From NCBI RefSeq assembly GCF_051020985.1, contig NC_135009.1, positions 17,736,606 through 17,800,605 on the forward strand: a stretch of 64,000 nt of DNA. The letters run 5' to 3'. The notes beneath the pieces were generated by a model. It saw only the letters and a list, made by a program, of their open reading frames with translations, was not told where the DNA came from and did no database searches. Made by a program: the position numbers and the translations under genes. This stretch comes from Nomia melanderi (lineage: Eukaryota > Arthropoda > Insecta > Hymenoptera > Halictidae). Positions 32,645 to 44,600 of the stretch are shown here, piece after piece (positions within the stretch are counted from its first letter, which is position 1; every line of letters begins with the position of its first letter).

Positions 32645-34240
32645 TCAGTCTTCCTTCCTTTTCCTGAGTTTGCCCTCGGTCTGGATAGTCCTCGATACGA
32701 GGTCCACGCAAGCTCCCAAGGACGCACTGTTCGTCGACTCTCCCTCCGGAGTACCGACTATCTTGCCGAGAGTCATTATGTAACTGCACGCGATCCGCAG
32801 CACGGATAGTTTCGACAATTTTTGATTGTGAGAATAGGCCGGTATGGCGCGCCTCAGAGTGTCGAACGCGGCGCTTATCGTGTGCACCCTGGTCCTTTCT
32901 CTGGCGTTCGCCTCTATCCTTCTTTCGCGCGTCATGTTCTTGTAATTCCTCTGTTGACCGGCGACTGGATGTTGCTTAGAGGGACCGGTCTGCGCGTTCG
33001 TTGCCGCCGTCGGAGAAGAATCGCGTTCGTTTCTGTCGGATCGCTCGTCTTCTCGACGATTCAGTAACACAGCCGATGACGAGAGCGACGAAGACGACGA
33101 CGAGGACGACGAAGACAATACCGATGCAGGCGTCGGTGTCGATATCGACGTAGTCGTTGCAGTCGACGTCGATATCGATGTCGAGACCGAGGTCGAGGTC
33201 GAGGTTGAGCAAGAGAAAGACGAAGACGACGACGACGACGACGACGATGACGACGACGACGACGAGGACGACGAGGACGACGATGATAACGAGGACGAGG
33301 AGAAGGAAGACGAGGAGGAGGAAGAGGAGGAAGACGAACAAGACGCGGACGAACAAGGGAACGAAACTTTGACCCTGTCTACCGGGTACGGTTTTTCGTA
33401 GCTTCCGTTTACAGCCGGATGAGAAGGAACTCTACTAGCTATTTCTCCTCGCAGGACGAGCGACAAGGGTTCTTCTTGTAATCTGGGATGCGTGGACGCG
33501 AACAATGTCGGCGTTGCAACCTGCCCGATCGCGACTGCATTCGCGTCCATGTCCACGTTTGTGCCGTTCGACGCAACGTTGCACGAGGAGATTACAACGG
33601 GTTCGGATTTTAGACTGGGAGAATCGCGTCTATCGAGTCGAGTCAGGCGAGATTGCGCCGAATGGCGATGTCTAGTCGACGGATTCTCCGTTCGCTGCGA
33701 CTCCCTTCGAGTTTGGATATCTTTCTGTTCGAGTTGTCTGGTGTCGGTCGATATTATCGTAGATAATGGCACAGTGGACAGCGGTGTCGGTACAGCGGGC
33801 GATGGCATGGAGGATGGTACGAAAGACGGTACGGAGGATGGCACGGAGGATGGCACGGAGGATGGCACGGAGGATGCCGTCGAAGATGGAGCGACCACGA
33901 TCTTTTCCGTTACGCTCCGCGGCAAAGTCGGATCTTGGCTTTTGTTCGAACTGCTCCAAGGTCTGAACGGGCTCGGCGAACAGTTGGTCGTGCGAAATTC
34001 TTCGTTCACCGGAACCATCAGAGTTTCCTTCACGCGTTCGATTCGTCTCTTCTTGAGCGGTGCCGTGCTCGCCGATTCTTGAATCTTCCGGGGTTCGGCG
34101 AGTTTCCTTTTGTTCTTCAGGGATATCGGTGTCACCTGAACTTCGACGCTATCCTCCGAGGCGCTCGGCGAATGTAGACTCGACATATCGTCCTCGTCCG
34201 CTCCGCTCGAAAAATCAGCATCTCGCTCCGAACCAGCCAT
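32645..34240 (-). CDS. net: bHLH transcription factor Net (ATOH8 type)
   Basis: A single coding exon of 531 residues from the ATG at 34240, placed just after an acceptor (TTTGATTTCAG). The open frame continues upstream to 34279 but that part is intronic. The bHLH is at about residues 440-495: RRIEANARERTRVHTISAAF, then PAYSHNQKLSKLSVLRIA, then YIMTLGKI. This is the Net/ATOH8 class, with the HTISAAF basic-helix junction and a C-terminal position. Before it come a Ser/Asp-rich N-terminus, a KKRR basic cluster, VPSS repeats and a very long Ser tract. In Drosophila, Net represses wing vein formation. Repeat lengths may differ between alleles. At least one 5' non-coding exon must lie upstream. Confidence 0.93.
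   Translation of the reverse strand: MAGSERDADFSSGADEDDMSSLHSPSASEDSVEVQVTPISLKNKRKLAEPRKIQESASTAPLKKRRIERVKETLMVPVNEEFRTTNCSPSPFRPWSSSNKSQDPTLPRSVTEKIVVAPSSTASSVPSSVPSSVPSSVPSFVPSSMPSPAVPTPLSTVPLSTIISTDTRQLEQKDIQTRRESQRTENPSTRHRHSAQSRLTRLDRRDSPSLKSEPVVISSCNVASNGTNVDMDANAVAIGQVATPTLFASTHPRLQEEPLSLVLRGEIASRVPSHPAVNGSYEKPYPVDRVKVSFPCSSASCSSSSSSSSSSSFSSSSLSSSSSSSSSSSSSSSSSSSSSSSFSCSTSTSTSVSTSISTSTATTTSISTPTPASVLSSSSSSSSSSLSSSAVLLNRREDERSDRNERDSSPTAATNAQTGPSKQHPVAGQQRNYKNMTRERRIEANARERTRVHTISAAFDTLRRAIPAYSHNQKLSKLSVLRIACSYIMTLGKIVGTPEGESTNSASLGACVDLVSRTIQTEGKLRKRKED
33060..33370. repeat. Trinucleotide-rich Ser/Thr tract inside net
   Basis: On the plus strand, runs of GACGAC, GAGGAC and GTCGAT-type triplets. 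In the net frame these encode more than 50 Ser residues in blocks plus alternating Ser-Thr. Reading the other strand gives spurious Asp, Val and Thr ORFs. Confidence 0.9.
33813..33875. repeat. Short tandem repeat coding SSVPSSVPS in net
   Basis: About five copies of a 12-bp unit (GATGGCACGGAG on the plus strand) encode Val-Pro-Ser-Ser in net. Like the SMG7 repeat, it is a 12-bp coding minisatellite with Ser, Val and Pro. Confidence 0.85.
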
Positions 34241-37200
34241 TACTCCGGCTGAAATCAAACAAACAGCAACTCGCGTCACGTGACATGTTGAAATAACGCG
34301 ACGTTTCTTTATCCTTCGATCGAGTACCTTTCGGTTCTGCTTGGTACGCTTACTTTCCTCGATCGTACTTGCCTTAAAATTCCGTGGAAATTTCGTGAAA
34401 GCTCGGTTCTTCGAACCGCATCGGTCGAAGGGGGAACACGAAGGGGTGTCGGGTACGTCGAGCGACGAACGATAGGTGCGTACGAGATCGTCCTATCTCG
34501 GATAGGATTCCGCGGGTGAAACGTTTTTGTCCCGTCCCGTCCGGACTTCGCCACGCGCCGTCTCGCATCGTTCCGCCTCGTGTAGCCGAGGAGACGATAT
34601 GTTTTTAGGTTCGGGGTGCGTCACCCAACTGGTACCATCTGGCGCACAGGTCTCAACCGAGATTCTAATACGCGTAACCTCTTTCCGTATTTCTGTCTCT
34701 CCTCTGGATCCTGCACCCTTCTCCGAGGAGATCTAGATCTCGTTCGCTTTCGTAGCGTCTCGTTGCCTACTCGCGCGCTAGCTATTCGCGTTATTTTTCC
34801 GCGCTGGCTGTTCGTTTAAAGAGCACGAAAAGCTAGCTTGGAAGGGGATCGAGGAGCACATGGCATTCCTCCTCGTTTCTCTCGTTTCTTTACCTTTCGC
34901 GGAATCGGGCATGCTCGGATGCGATCGGTTCTCCGCCCCCGTCCCCGACACGTCCAGGAGATTATCCGTCCGCGAATTCGTATCCGGCCGATAATCCGCG
35001 ATACGCCGCGAGGAAAGTCCGCGCGGCGGTAAGGCTGATCCGAACCAGTTTTCATTTTCTACGGGGAAATTTATCGCGTATCGTTCGTATCGAGCGCGAG
35101 ATCGAATGCTTCGAAATTGGCGAGTCGAGGTTACCGAGAGAAGATAACGTCTCGTCCACCTGGCGACAGCGTGGGTCGCGCGTCCACCGAATTTATCGTT
35201 CCTCCGATAAGCCTCAACGATTTCGATAGGGAACATCTGCTCTCTTCGTACCCCCTCTTTGATCTCCGAGTCTCTCTCTCTCTCTCTCCCCCTCGCGAAG
35301 GCGTTCCCGCTTTCGTGCGAAAACGTAATGATCGTGGAAGAGCAACGGGCAGCGACACCGCGACGACCGGTCGGCGACGAAAGATAAACACCGCTCCGTT
35401 ACTCGCAGCTAGCGAATTCGAATCTTGGGACGAACCTCGAATCCCCGACGTGGAACGACGAAATAGGGGAGATTCGCGGTGGATCGTTTATTAATAGTGC
35501 AAGATCCGTAAAAGATGAATCGATGGCTCGCTCGGCGCCCAACGAACACGTGTCTCCGTATCGTACTCGTGAATATCTCGGAGCCACCTTCGTCGTCCCA
35601 TTCGGCAATTGTTCAAACAAACGGAAATAACCGTGGACATCTGTGTAAACTGGCGCAAAGAAGAGCGCATCCACCCACGCGTCGCTCGGCTCGAGCACGG
35701 GTTGGCAAACGCGCGTGCTTCGTTCACTCCAATTCTCGCGGACTCTTTCAATTGCGCGTCGTCGATTTCTGGAATAGTTGCGCGCTAACGAGCGAAAGTC
35801 CGACCTCTGATAAGCGATCGAGAAAGCAGACACGAAAGCGCGCCTCTTTCGTCGGAAATATCGGCGGACTATTCGTCCGTCTCGGGAAAATAAATTCGGT
35901 TAGCGGAACACGCCGGCGCCTCGTATTCTCCGCGTTGGCACGATTCGCGAGCGCGAGCCGTGCATTTCGCTTTCTATGGGCCGGACTTTCGTCGAAGCAA
36001 CCATCTTCTAGAGACGACGCCGAGAAGAAGAAGAGCAGAAGGGAAAAGGGAGCAGCGACGAGTCGCGTTTAGATGCGCGGGGCTCGTTTTAGAATCCACT
36101 GGAATGGAATGGAATGGAATCGGCTGGCGCCGACTCTGCTCGCGCCGACTCTGCTCGCGCCAATGTTTTTTCATTGACGTGGCCAGCAGAGGAGGGATAA
36201 GCGTTAGACGCAAACGAGGTGGGTTCGTAAAGGATAGCGGAAGAACGGACGAATACTCGACTCCGATTTCAGGAAAAGCCTACAGGACCTTGCTCGTCCT
36301 TCCGAACGTACACAAATATTTCCTTACCGGAACGATCGCGCGCCGTTCCAAGATCATCGATATCCTTATTTATTATCGTTTCCTCGAGATCCGCGCGATT
36401 CGGTTCGGGCCGCGTCGACTGCTTCCTTCCGAATCGAACGCGGCGCACTGTCGGCTATCCGGCCGATCGGAGAGCAGTTCGAATGGAAAATGTTTCCGAA
36501 ACGTATGGAAAGCGGCACGAGGAGCGTCGAGAACCGCAAAAGTTGTACGGTTTCGGTAAAACGGTTGAAATTGACTTTTGGCCGGCCGGATCGTGCGAAT
36601 ACCCCACTGCGCGGCGGCGTTCGCGAGTGTGGCGCGTGCTGTTCGACGGTAGGCGCATGACGCGCGGCGTACCGCGACAGATGCGAATCGTTTCTAAAGA
36701 TAAGGAGAGGATTCTCGCGATTCGTCGCGACCTTGCGTTTCGACCTTTGCCGAGCGCTTACTCGCGCGACGGTGACGCGCGGTATTATCGTTTCGAAATC
36801 CTAATAAGACGAACGGACGTCCGAACGAAATTAAGAGAGAACAGGGATCGGGATAGAGATTGAGCGGGGGGGATCGAGGGGAAGGAGAGACCGCTCGAAC
36901 AGCGTCGAACGGAAGAGGTTCGGTTCAGGTAGCAGGTGCGACTTTGCGCACAGGTGGGTGGAAGGTTTGGCGCTTCTTCCCGAACCACCGTTCGTCCCGG
37001 CCCCTCGTCCCCTCTTTCATCCGTCGTTCGGCTCATCGGTTTTCTACCTGTGCGTACCTGCGCATAGCCGTGAATAGCCGTGCATAGCAGCGCTTGGCAG
37101 CGCATCGTCGCGTGCACGCGACCAGATATCTCTTACATTTAGGGCATCCACGGTTGAATCTGGTTCAACTGGTAATCGCGTTTCTCGTTCTATCCCGATA

Positions 37201-38592
37201 CCGAGCGGCTCGATCGAACGATCGAAATTTGAAAGCCGCGCGTCGCTCGGCTGTCGGCTCCACGGAGAATCAACGGCGGAGCATCGAGAGAGTCGAGAAA
37301 CGGAGCGAAGCAAGATTACGCGATGAGTTTCGAGTTTGGTCAAGGGCTCGTTTGTTCGACGCGAGTCGGTCGCCGCCTGCCTGCTCGTCTGTGTGGCAAC
37401 CCACGCTGGCGCCGTCGCGCCCGTCTCTTTCTCGCGTCCTCCTTTTCTACCAACCGTCCCTTCCCTCGTTCCTCGGCTAACCATTCCGTACGATCCATCG
37501 TCTTTCTCAGCTTCTCGGTCGCGTATCTGTCCGACGCGACACAGGAACGCGAATACGCACACGCGTCCGATCTCTCTCCCTTTCCGCTCGTCTTTCCGCT
37601 ACTCCGTTCTCATCTGGAAATCACATTCGGACGGGACAACGCTGCCGTTGAAACGTTTCGCAGCCTCGCGGTTCGATTCCGCGGCGATAGATCGTCGAGA
37701 GGGGTTTGACAGTGGCGCTCGCGACAATCGTTATCGCTCTTTCGAACGTTCCATCTTAGTATTCCGCGGAAGCGAGTGTCAACGAATAACCCGCCCCGGC
37801 GCGGCTCAACGATCGAGGAAAGTAGGCGAGACTGTAACCGATAAGAACGAGACGCGAGAAGAAAACGATCGGCGACGTTCGTAACAGAGGTTTACCCACC
37901 TTTCATCAAAGCAGAAAGCTCGGAGGTTGATTCGACTACGCGATGGGTGGTCATTTTTAACGCGATCCGCTACGCGCGTTCACCACCCTCTTTCGATTCT
38001 CGGTCACTAAACACGCACTGCTGCTGCGATGATGCACTGGCCTCTCGCGTTCGATTCTATGCACACGTGTAGCGGGAAAGATGGACCGTCGTAGATGTAC
38101 GCCACACTTGTTCTCACTTCATTTTCTCCTTTTCCTCGGTCCGTTCGCGCCGCTCGCTTCGATGCCACCAACTGATCCAACAATTTCAAATCACCAACAA
38201 ACTAGTCGCACCGCGTGTATATACCTCGACGCGCGAGAATAGGATGCGAGCGAGCGATCGGATGCGCACGGGAAATCTGTATGCGATACTCGCGCAAGCG
38301 AACCGAGTCCTCGCTCGATCGCGGTCGACGATACACTGACTCGCCGCCTCGTGCGTTCGAACCTCTTTCGTCGGATACGCGTGCGAGGGAGTCCCGACTG
38401 GCCTGCGACTTTGCTGCCTCTAACGTTACCACTACCGCCACGGCTACCGTCACCACCACCCAGACCCGACTCAGACGTAACCACCACCGCCGACACCACC
38501 GACACCATCGATACCAACGTCGCACACCACTAACGCCGCCAGCGTCCGTGTTGTTTTCGCATTGTCACCACTACCGACGCGACGCGAATCGT
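34241..38592. other. GC-rich region upstream of net, part 1
   Basis: No supportable gene. It must contain the net 5' UTR exon(s) and promoter. A perfect palindrome GTCACGTGAC with a CACGTG E-box lies at 34274-34283, in the net intron. A pyrimidine tract (TCTC) lies near 35266-35290. ORFs here overlap on several frames and look random. Confidence 0.4.
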
Positions 38593-38641
38593 CGTTCGTT
38601 CGTTCGTTCGTTCGTTCGTTCGTTCGTTCGTTCGTTCGTTC
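38593..38641. repeat. GTTC tetranucleotide repeat
   Basis: About twelve units of GTTC, open in several frames on both strands (Phe-Val-Arg-Ser type). Confidence 0.9.
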
Positions 38642-41600
38642 GCGCGCGAACAGCTTCGGGACCGTTGCGGAGAACGATATTCCAGTGCTAGTTGGATTAC
38701 CGAGAACCGGTACACGCGCGATCGACACGCTCGCGGAAGAATCGGTTTCGCGTTTACACGGATATCGTTTAGCGCGGTTTTCCGATTCGCGACGCATACG
38801 CGTACGACGGAATCGAGCGAAACGATGCGGTGTGCGCGCGTGTGTGTCAGAGTCGGTGTCGATGTCGGTGTGCTGTGGTGTCAATGCGACGAAGGCGGCG
38901 GAGGCTGACGCGATGGCCGAGAACTGGGGAGCGGCGTGCGGTGTGCATTGTTGGCGGCAAGAGGCAGCGGGCGCCGACAGAACGGCGCCAGCCGGCGCAG
39001 AGTTTGACTCGGCTTCTCAGACCCGGAGCCGGACCCGGAGCTGGAGCTGGAGTCGCAGCCGTCTTTCTCCGTTTCTCCTCTCGCTCCCTCTCTTCGTTCC
39101 TCTTCATATTTCGTTCCATCCCGTCTCGTCTTTTAGCGGGATCTTCTTTCCTCTCGTTTGCGCCGGCTATCGTCTCTTTTCCTCGTAACCGCTCGTTCGC
39201 CATCCTGAACGTTCCCGACTCGAAACCTAGTAGGCAACGGTAGCCGCGAGACTCCCCTTTCGATCGACGGACCGTCGCGTTTCTCTACTCGTATCGTTAA
39301 CGCCTGCTCGCAAACCTCCCGCTGCGAGTCTCTACCGTTTCGTCGATCCGACGCGTTTCCTCCTTCCCATCCCCCTTCGAGCGGTCCGCGATCCTCGATC
39401 GTTAACCTTGATTCGAACGATCGCTCGGTGTGCCATCGTTGCGCCGGCACGTTCGGTATCTGCGGGGAACGAGCTAGTTGCCACCAGTTGACCCTTGCCC
39501 ACCCGCCTCTCGCCTCTTACTCGGCGAAACCTTTCCATTTTCCAACTCTCGTTTGTCTAAACTTTCGAATCCGCTTTGAAACCGCTTTCGGCGAAGGGCA
39601 GCGCGCGGAGGGTACGGTCCTCGTTCGCAGGGATCGGGAACCCCTGTCGAGAATGCGCGTTCGATATCTGCGAAGCATATGCGTGGATAGGGGTGCGTTA
39701 ACGGTATCGAAGAGAAAAGGCGGCGAGCAGCAGGCGAGCAGACGGACCGGCGACCGAGGCGGCCGAGGCGGCCGAGGCGGCCAAGCGGATTCGTCGGGAT
39801 GCGTGTCGACCAGATGGGACGAAAAAACCCAAGGAAATTCCCAAGGGCACCAACCGACCGCACTCGTGACTCGCGAGCCGAATGCAGACGACCGAGTTCG
39901 ATCGGTGTTTCCGCATTCCTCGCAACGAGCGTACGCCGATCGCCAAACGTGTCCCTGTCGTTTCCGACGGTGACCGGCGCGGAGGAAACGCGAAAAGGCG
40001 AACGCAAAGGCGAACGCGGCCGAATAAATGTTTCTCTCGGAACGATAACGCTGTTCGCTTTCGAGACGCTCGAAAGCGACCGACGTTTCGTGTGCGTGTA
40101 TACGCGGTAGTAACCTGTCGGGTAAGTTTGGCAAAGATCTTCTCTTTTCCGAGGGCGTTGCGATTTGTCAGTCTCCCCACTGTGGCAACTAGCGGCACAC
40201 GCACCTGCCGTTGCCTCGTTCGCTGCTCGAGTCGCGCCGATAAATCTTCCTCGGTCGTTTTCAACCGCGTTGCTCGCCACCCATTTAATCGTCGCGTCGC
40301 GCCGCGACGAGAATCTTTCGTTCGAGCGACATCTCAGGGTTCGCCGTTGCTCGTTGCTCGTTGCTCGTTTCCGTTTGCGCGTACACGCCTGCCAATCCGC
40401 GTCGGATGGGCACGCGCGCGTACTTTCTAATCTGTAAATATTTGGTGCTCGGACCAACCGGCCGCGTTCGCATCTGCGCCAGTGTCGCCTTCGATTACTA
40501 AAGCTGCGCCATATGTCCGCGCGCGATTCCCTTCCCGTTTCCGAGTTCTCGCCCCTCGGTGCTTTTCCAGTCTCTCTAGCAATGTTTGCTAATCTTTGCC
40601 AATCGAGCGGCGCGCGAGCCTCTCGATGTTCGTTTCGTTTCTACCCTTTGGGGGGTAGTTTTCCGCGCGTTTCGGCTCGTCGTCTCTCGCAGCCGAACGA
40701 CCGGATCGAAAGCGCGGACGGGTAGGCGGCAGGTATCGGGCGCGCAAACGAGAATAAATTGGCTGTAACTCGGGCGTTCGAAGCGCGCTCGGAGCGCGCT
40801 CGAAGCGCGTCGCGCCGCCTTCTGTCGCTGCCTCGACGGGGAAACGAGGGGCGGTGTTTTTCAATTGGTACCGCGAGGAGAGGGTGGGTCGCATCATCGG
40901 CTGCCAAACGGGTCGATTAGGCACACGCGCCTATACGGACGAGTGCGTGTGTCGCGCGGCTGTGCTAAAAATGTTGGAGCACCGAGGCAACGAGGACGGC
41001 GATGGCGACGATGAGTTTCCATTGGCGGCAGCCGATCGCGCGTGTCGCGGCGAAAGGTACGGACGCGGAGGAATCAACGCCGCCGTTCCTTTTCGATCGA
41101 CGACCGAATTTCTTCCGATAACCGTGTCCCCTTCTCGATCGCGCGAGTTTCTCTTCGAGTCAAGGTTGGGCATATTTTCGCGATTACGGTCGACGGTACA
41201 GGAGCAGGCAGGTGGCCGTTGCTCGGCCTGGTCCGCGAGGTGGACGCGCGATCGGAAGTACGTCGAGAGACGAGAGCACGGCTGTGTGCGTGCGTGCGTG
41301 CGTGCGTGTCATCGAGACGGCCGAATTATTTCGCGCGATCGCGACCCTCTTCGCACCTGCCGTTGTCAAAAACAACGAGTCTTCCGGCGGCTGCTGGCTC
41401 GGATCCACGAGTTTCGACGAGTTCGATGACCACGCTTTCCTCCGCGAATCTCTCCGTAATATTAGGTTGCACGCACGGCGACACCAAACGGAACGGAACG
41501 GAACGGAACGGAACGCGTCTGCGATCGTTTCGGCTCCGAGTTTCGGACGCGTATCGCGTGTTCTCGCTGGAGGGTTCGCGCGCAAAGGTTCGCCGTATTC

Positions 41601-44600
41601 GTATCAGCTGGGAACGCGTTCCCTTTCCTCGGGCGGAACGCTCGCCCCGAGTCCTCGTCGGTTCCGCGGCTCGGCTCGTTTTCGAAGATGGAACGCCAAC
41701 ACGCTCGGGGCGGTGTTCCTCGAACCTTTTCGAACATCCTTGGAATTCGGAGAAGGTTCGTACGCGTGCTTCGAAGGGCTTTGGCCCGTAGGAAGCTAGC
41801 ATTACGCGGTTACGGTAGTAATTTGTAGCTGTTGCAGCCCGAAGAGGAACTCGCCGAGGCTCCCACGCTCGCCGGGCTGCTACGCGATAATGATCGTCCG
41901 CGAGGCGCATTTTTCATCGAGCGCGATGGAATGTCGCGCGTCGAATGTTCGCCCGGCATCGACAGAGATTTCTTCCTAATCCCTGGTGTATTCCTCGGCG
42001 GAAACGTTCGCCGCCGACGTCGCCGGCAATGGGAGGGAGCCTCCTAGAAATTCAACAGGTGGGTCGATCGAGAACGGGACGCGGGAAAGACCCGTGTCTC
42101 GGCTCGGGGCTAACACTGTTCGCCCCGCGATTAGTTCCATTTTCCGTTTTCCACCGTTGCAGTCGTCGTCGTGGTCGAAAGGAAAATGCCGAAAATAAAG
42201 AGGAGGGTATCGCTTCGCTTTCCTCGAGTGTTTTCCGTTGGTTCGACGGTCCTGGTCGCGGCAGTCCGAGTGCGTGGACAACGACGAGATCTCTTTCGAA
42301 CCCGCCCGTTCGGTCCAAGTTACGGGTTACAGGTGCACGGAGCCTGAGAGCGGGCCACTCGTTAAACACGCCACAACGCACCTGCCGCGCGGCATCATTC
42401 ATTGCCTTTATTTCTCTACCCCTCGCCCCGTACCGTTCACAGCCGATCCGTCCGCTCTCCGTCCTCCACCCGCCAACTAGCATGTTTCCTCCTGTTTCTC
42501 TCTCTCTCTGTCTCTTTTTCTCCGGGTCGCGTCGCTGTGCATTCTCCGTGCGGCGTTTCGTCGTTCTTCGAATCGCATCGATTTCTTTCCTATCGTCGAA
42601 ACAGCGACGCGACCGAGTCCCGGATAAGAATTCGGCCCAACGTCGCTGCTCGTCGAACGAAGAAGCGTCCATGGCGGAACGACCGTTTCGATCGGAACAC
42701 GGTCGAAGCGAAAGAGACCCGGGGACAGGTGTACGGAAAAATAGGAAACTCACGGAATAGGTTTAGGGTATCGGTTACAAAGCTCGGCGAGAGTCGACCC
42801 TTTATAGCCCCGGTCGCATCAGGAGCGTATTGTTCGACGAGGAAAATTTACGAATACCAAGCGTGCGGGTGGTGCGAGAGCGTGCGAGCTTAAGGAGTCT
42901 TTTGCCGCCGCAGGTCTGATTTATGCGAGGCCGTAAGGAAAGGAACCCGGTCCCTCACCTGTCGAGATCTTTTTGTTCGGTATTATACCTCGCCCCCGTG
43001 ACCCGTTCCCATCCACGATTCTCGTCGACTGTTCGTCGACCGTTTGTCGCTTTCTCGCCGACTCGTCGTCGCAGTCGCGAGCAGTTCTATCGGCGTAGAT
43101 ATCGCGCGTCTCGTCGAATTCGATCGGACAGCGTCGACGGAGTCCCGCTCGAGATTCGACGATGGGAGGACGAACGCGCTATGGCGCGTCTCTATGGTAC
43201 GGCACACAGCCAGGTGTCGGGGTGCTCGAGGTAATAATGGCCGGACCCGAACGACGACGGTTCGATGACCCAGGTGGTAAAGGCGTTGTGCACGGCGTCA
43301 CCGATACCCCAAATACGGCCGGCGGAGTCATTGTTCGTAGTGTAACCGATACCCTCCGGGTCCGAGAACCTTCCACCGAGATCTTTTACCTGCTGCTATG
43401 TCCGCATAATTGCACGGTCTTTGCGCAGCCGACCTTCGACCGTTCGATTAGTCTCCGACGAGCAGGCGAACGGATCCCGTTCCGGTTTTCTCCGAATCCT
43501 CTCTGGTCGTCCGGCCGTCGAGGGAGTCTCGTAATCCCTAACGTCGCTACCGTGAAACGCGATACGAACGGGGCTGCCGTGGAATGGTCGCGAGGCTCGC
43601 CGCGCTCTCGAAGGAAAGTCGAAGCGCCCACCGCGAAGCGCCGAGCGGCAGCCGCGACACCGAACGGAGACGAGCAGAGAGACGGATGGCCGCGGCGAGA
43701 GAAAGAGACGGCTCGGCGTAGGCGAGGAGAAGGAGAACGAGGCGGATGGGAATGCCTGTGCAACCGTTAATGCGTGCACGCTTCTCGAACGCCGAGTTTG
43801 CTTTAAAGATTACGAGACGCGACATCTGGCGCCACACGGAGATTTGAAAGCTGCCCCGCGTACGAATACGGCTAACAATTGCTCCCGATTTTCGGCTATT
43901 CCCTTCAGCTTCGAAGCGAGAGCTCTCGACTCTCGACCCTCGACCCTCGACCCTCGACCGGTTCTCTCTCGTCTATCGGAGTTGTCGCGGATCGATAGGA
44001 AAATCGCGCGTAACGAAGGACGGCGACCGTGCGCGTTCCATGCGAGCTCTACGCTCGATTTGGCCGGTTTCGTCTCCTTTTCTCAGCTTCCAAAGGAACG
44101 TTCTAATTTCGTGACGGACACGTGCCCGGATGGAAACAGATGTGTACCCTCCTCTCGCGCGTCGTATAAATACATCCGTGGTCTGGTCGGTCGGTGCTCG
44201 ACTAACCAGGCGGTATCTGCTCGAGTAGTAGCCGTGCAGGGACAGTCGTGACTCGGAATCGATATAAAGTTACCGGGGCGACCGGCGCCAGCGTGACTGC
44301 GACGCTCGGATCGTGGCGCCTCGCTCGTCTTCGAGCATCCTTTCTCTCGTCGCGATTGCCGTTTCGCTTCCCCTTTCGAAGAGCCGGCCGCGCGCGCGTC
44401 TCGTCGCCGTTACGTTCCATCGGGCTGCCGGATCGAAGGGGTCACAGGGAGGAACGAATCCCATTAATCAGACGTTGCTCGCCGCCGACGACGACGACGA
44501 CGACGCCACTTTACGTCTCGCTCTCCTTCCTCGCTCTCCCTCTCCATCTTTCGCTTTATACCGTTTCTCTTCTCTCGCGACGCTAGTTCGGGGTCTAGCA

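Noticed and set aside
33492..34082. 196-codon plus-strand ORF over net
   Set aside because: Antisense shadow of the net Ser/Pro-rich coding region; its Glu-Asp-Gly-Thr repeat is the 12-bp minisatellite read backwards.
41042..41791. 249-codon plus-strand ORF
   Set aside because: Arg/Ser-rich random-type composition, overlapped by several ORFs on both strands and without splice or family support.
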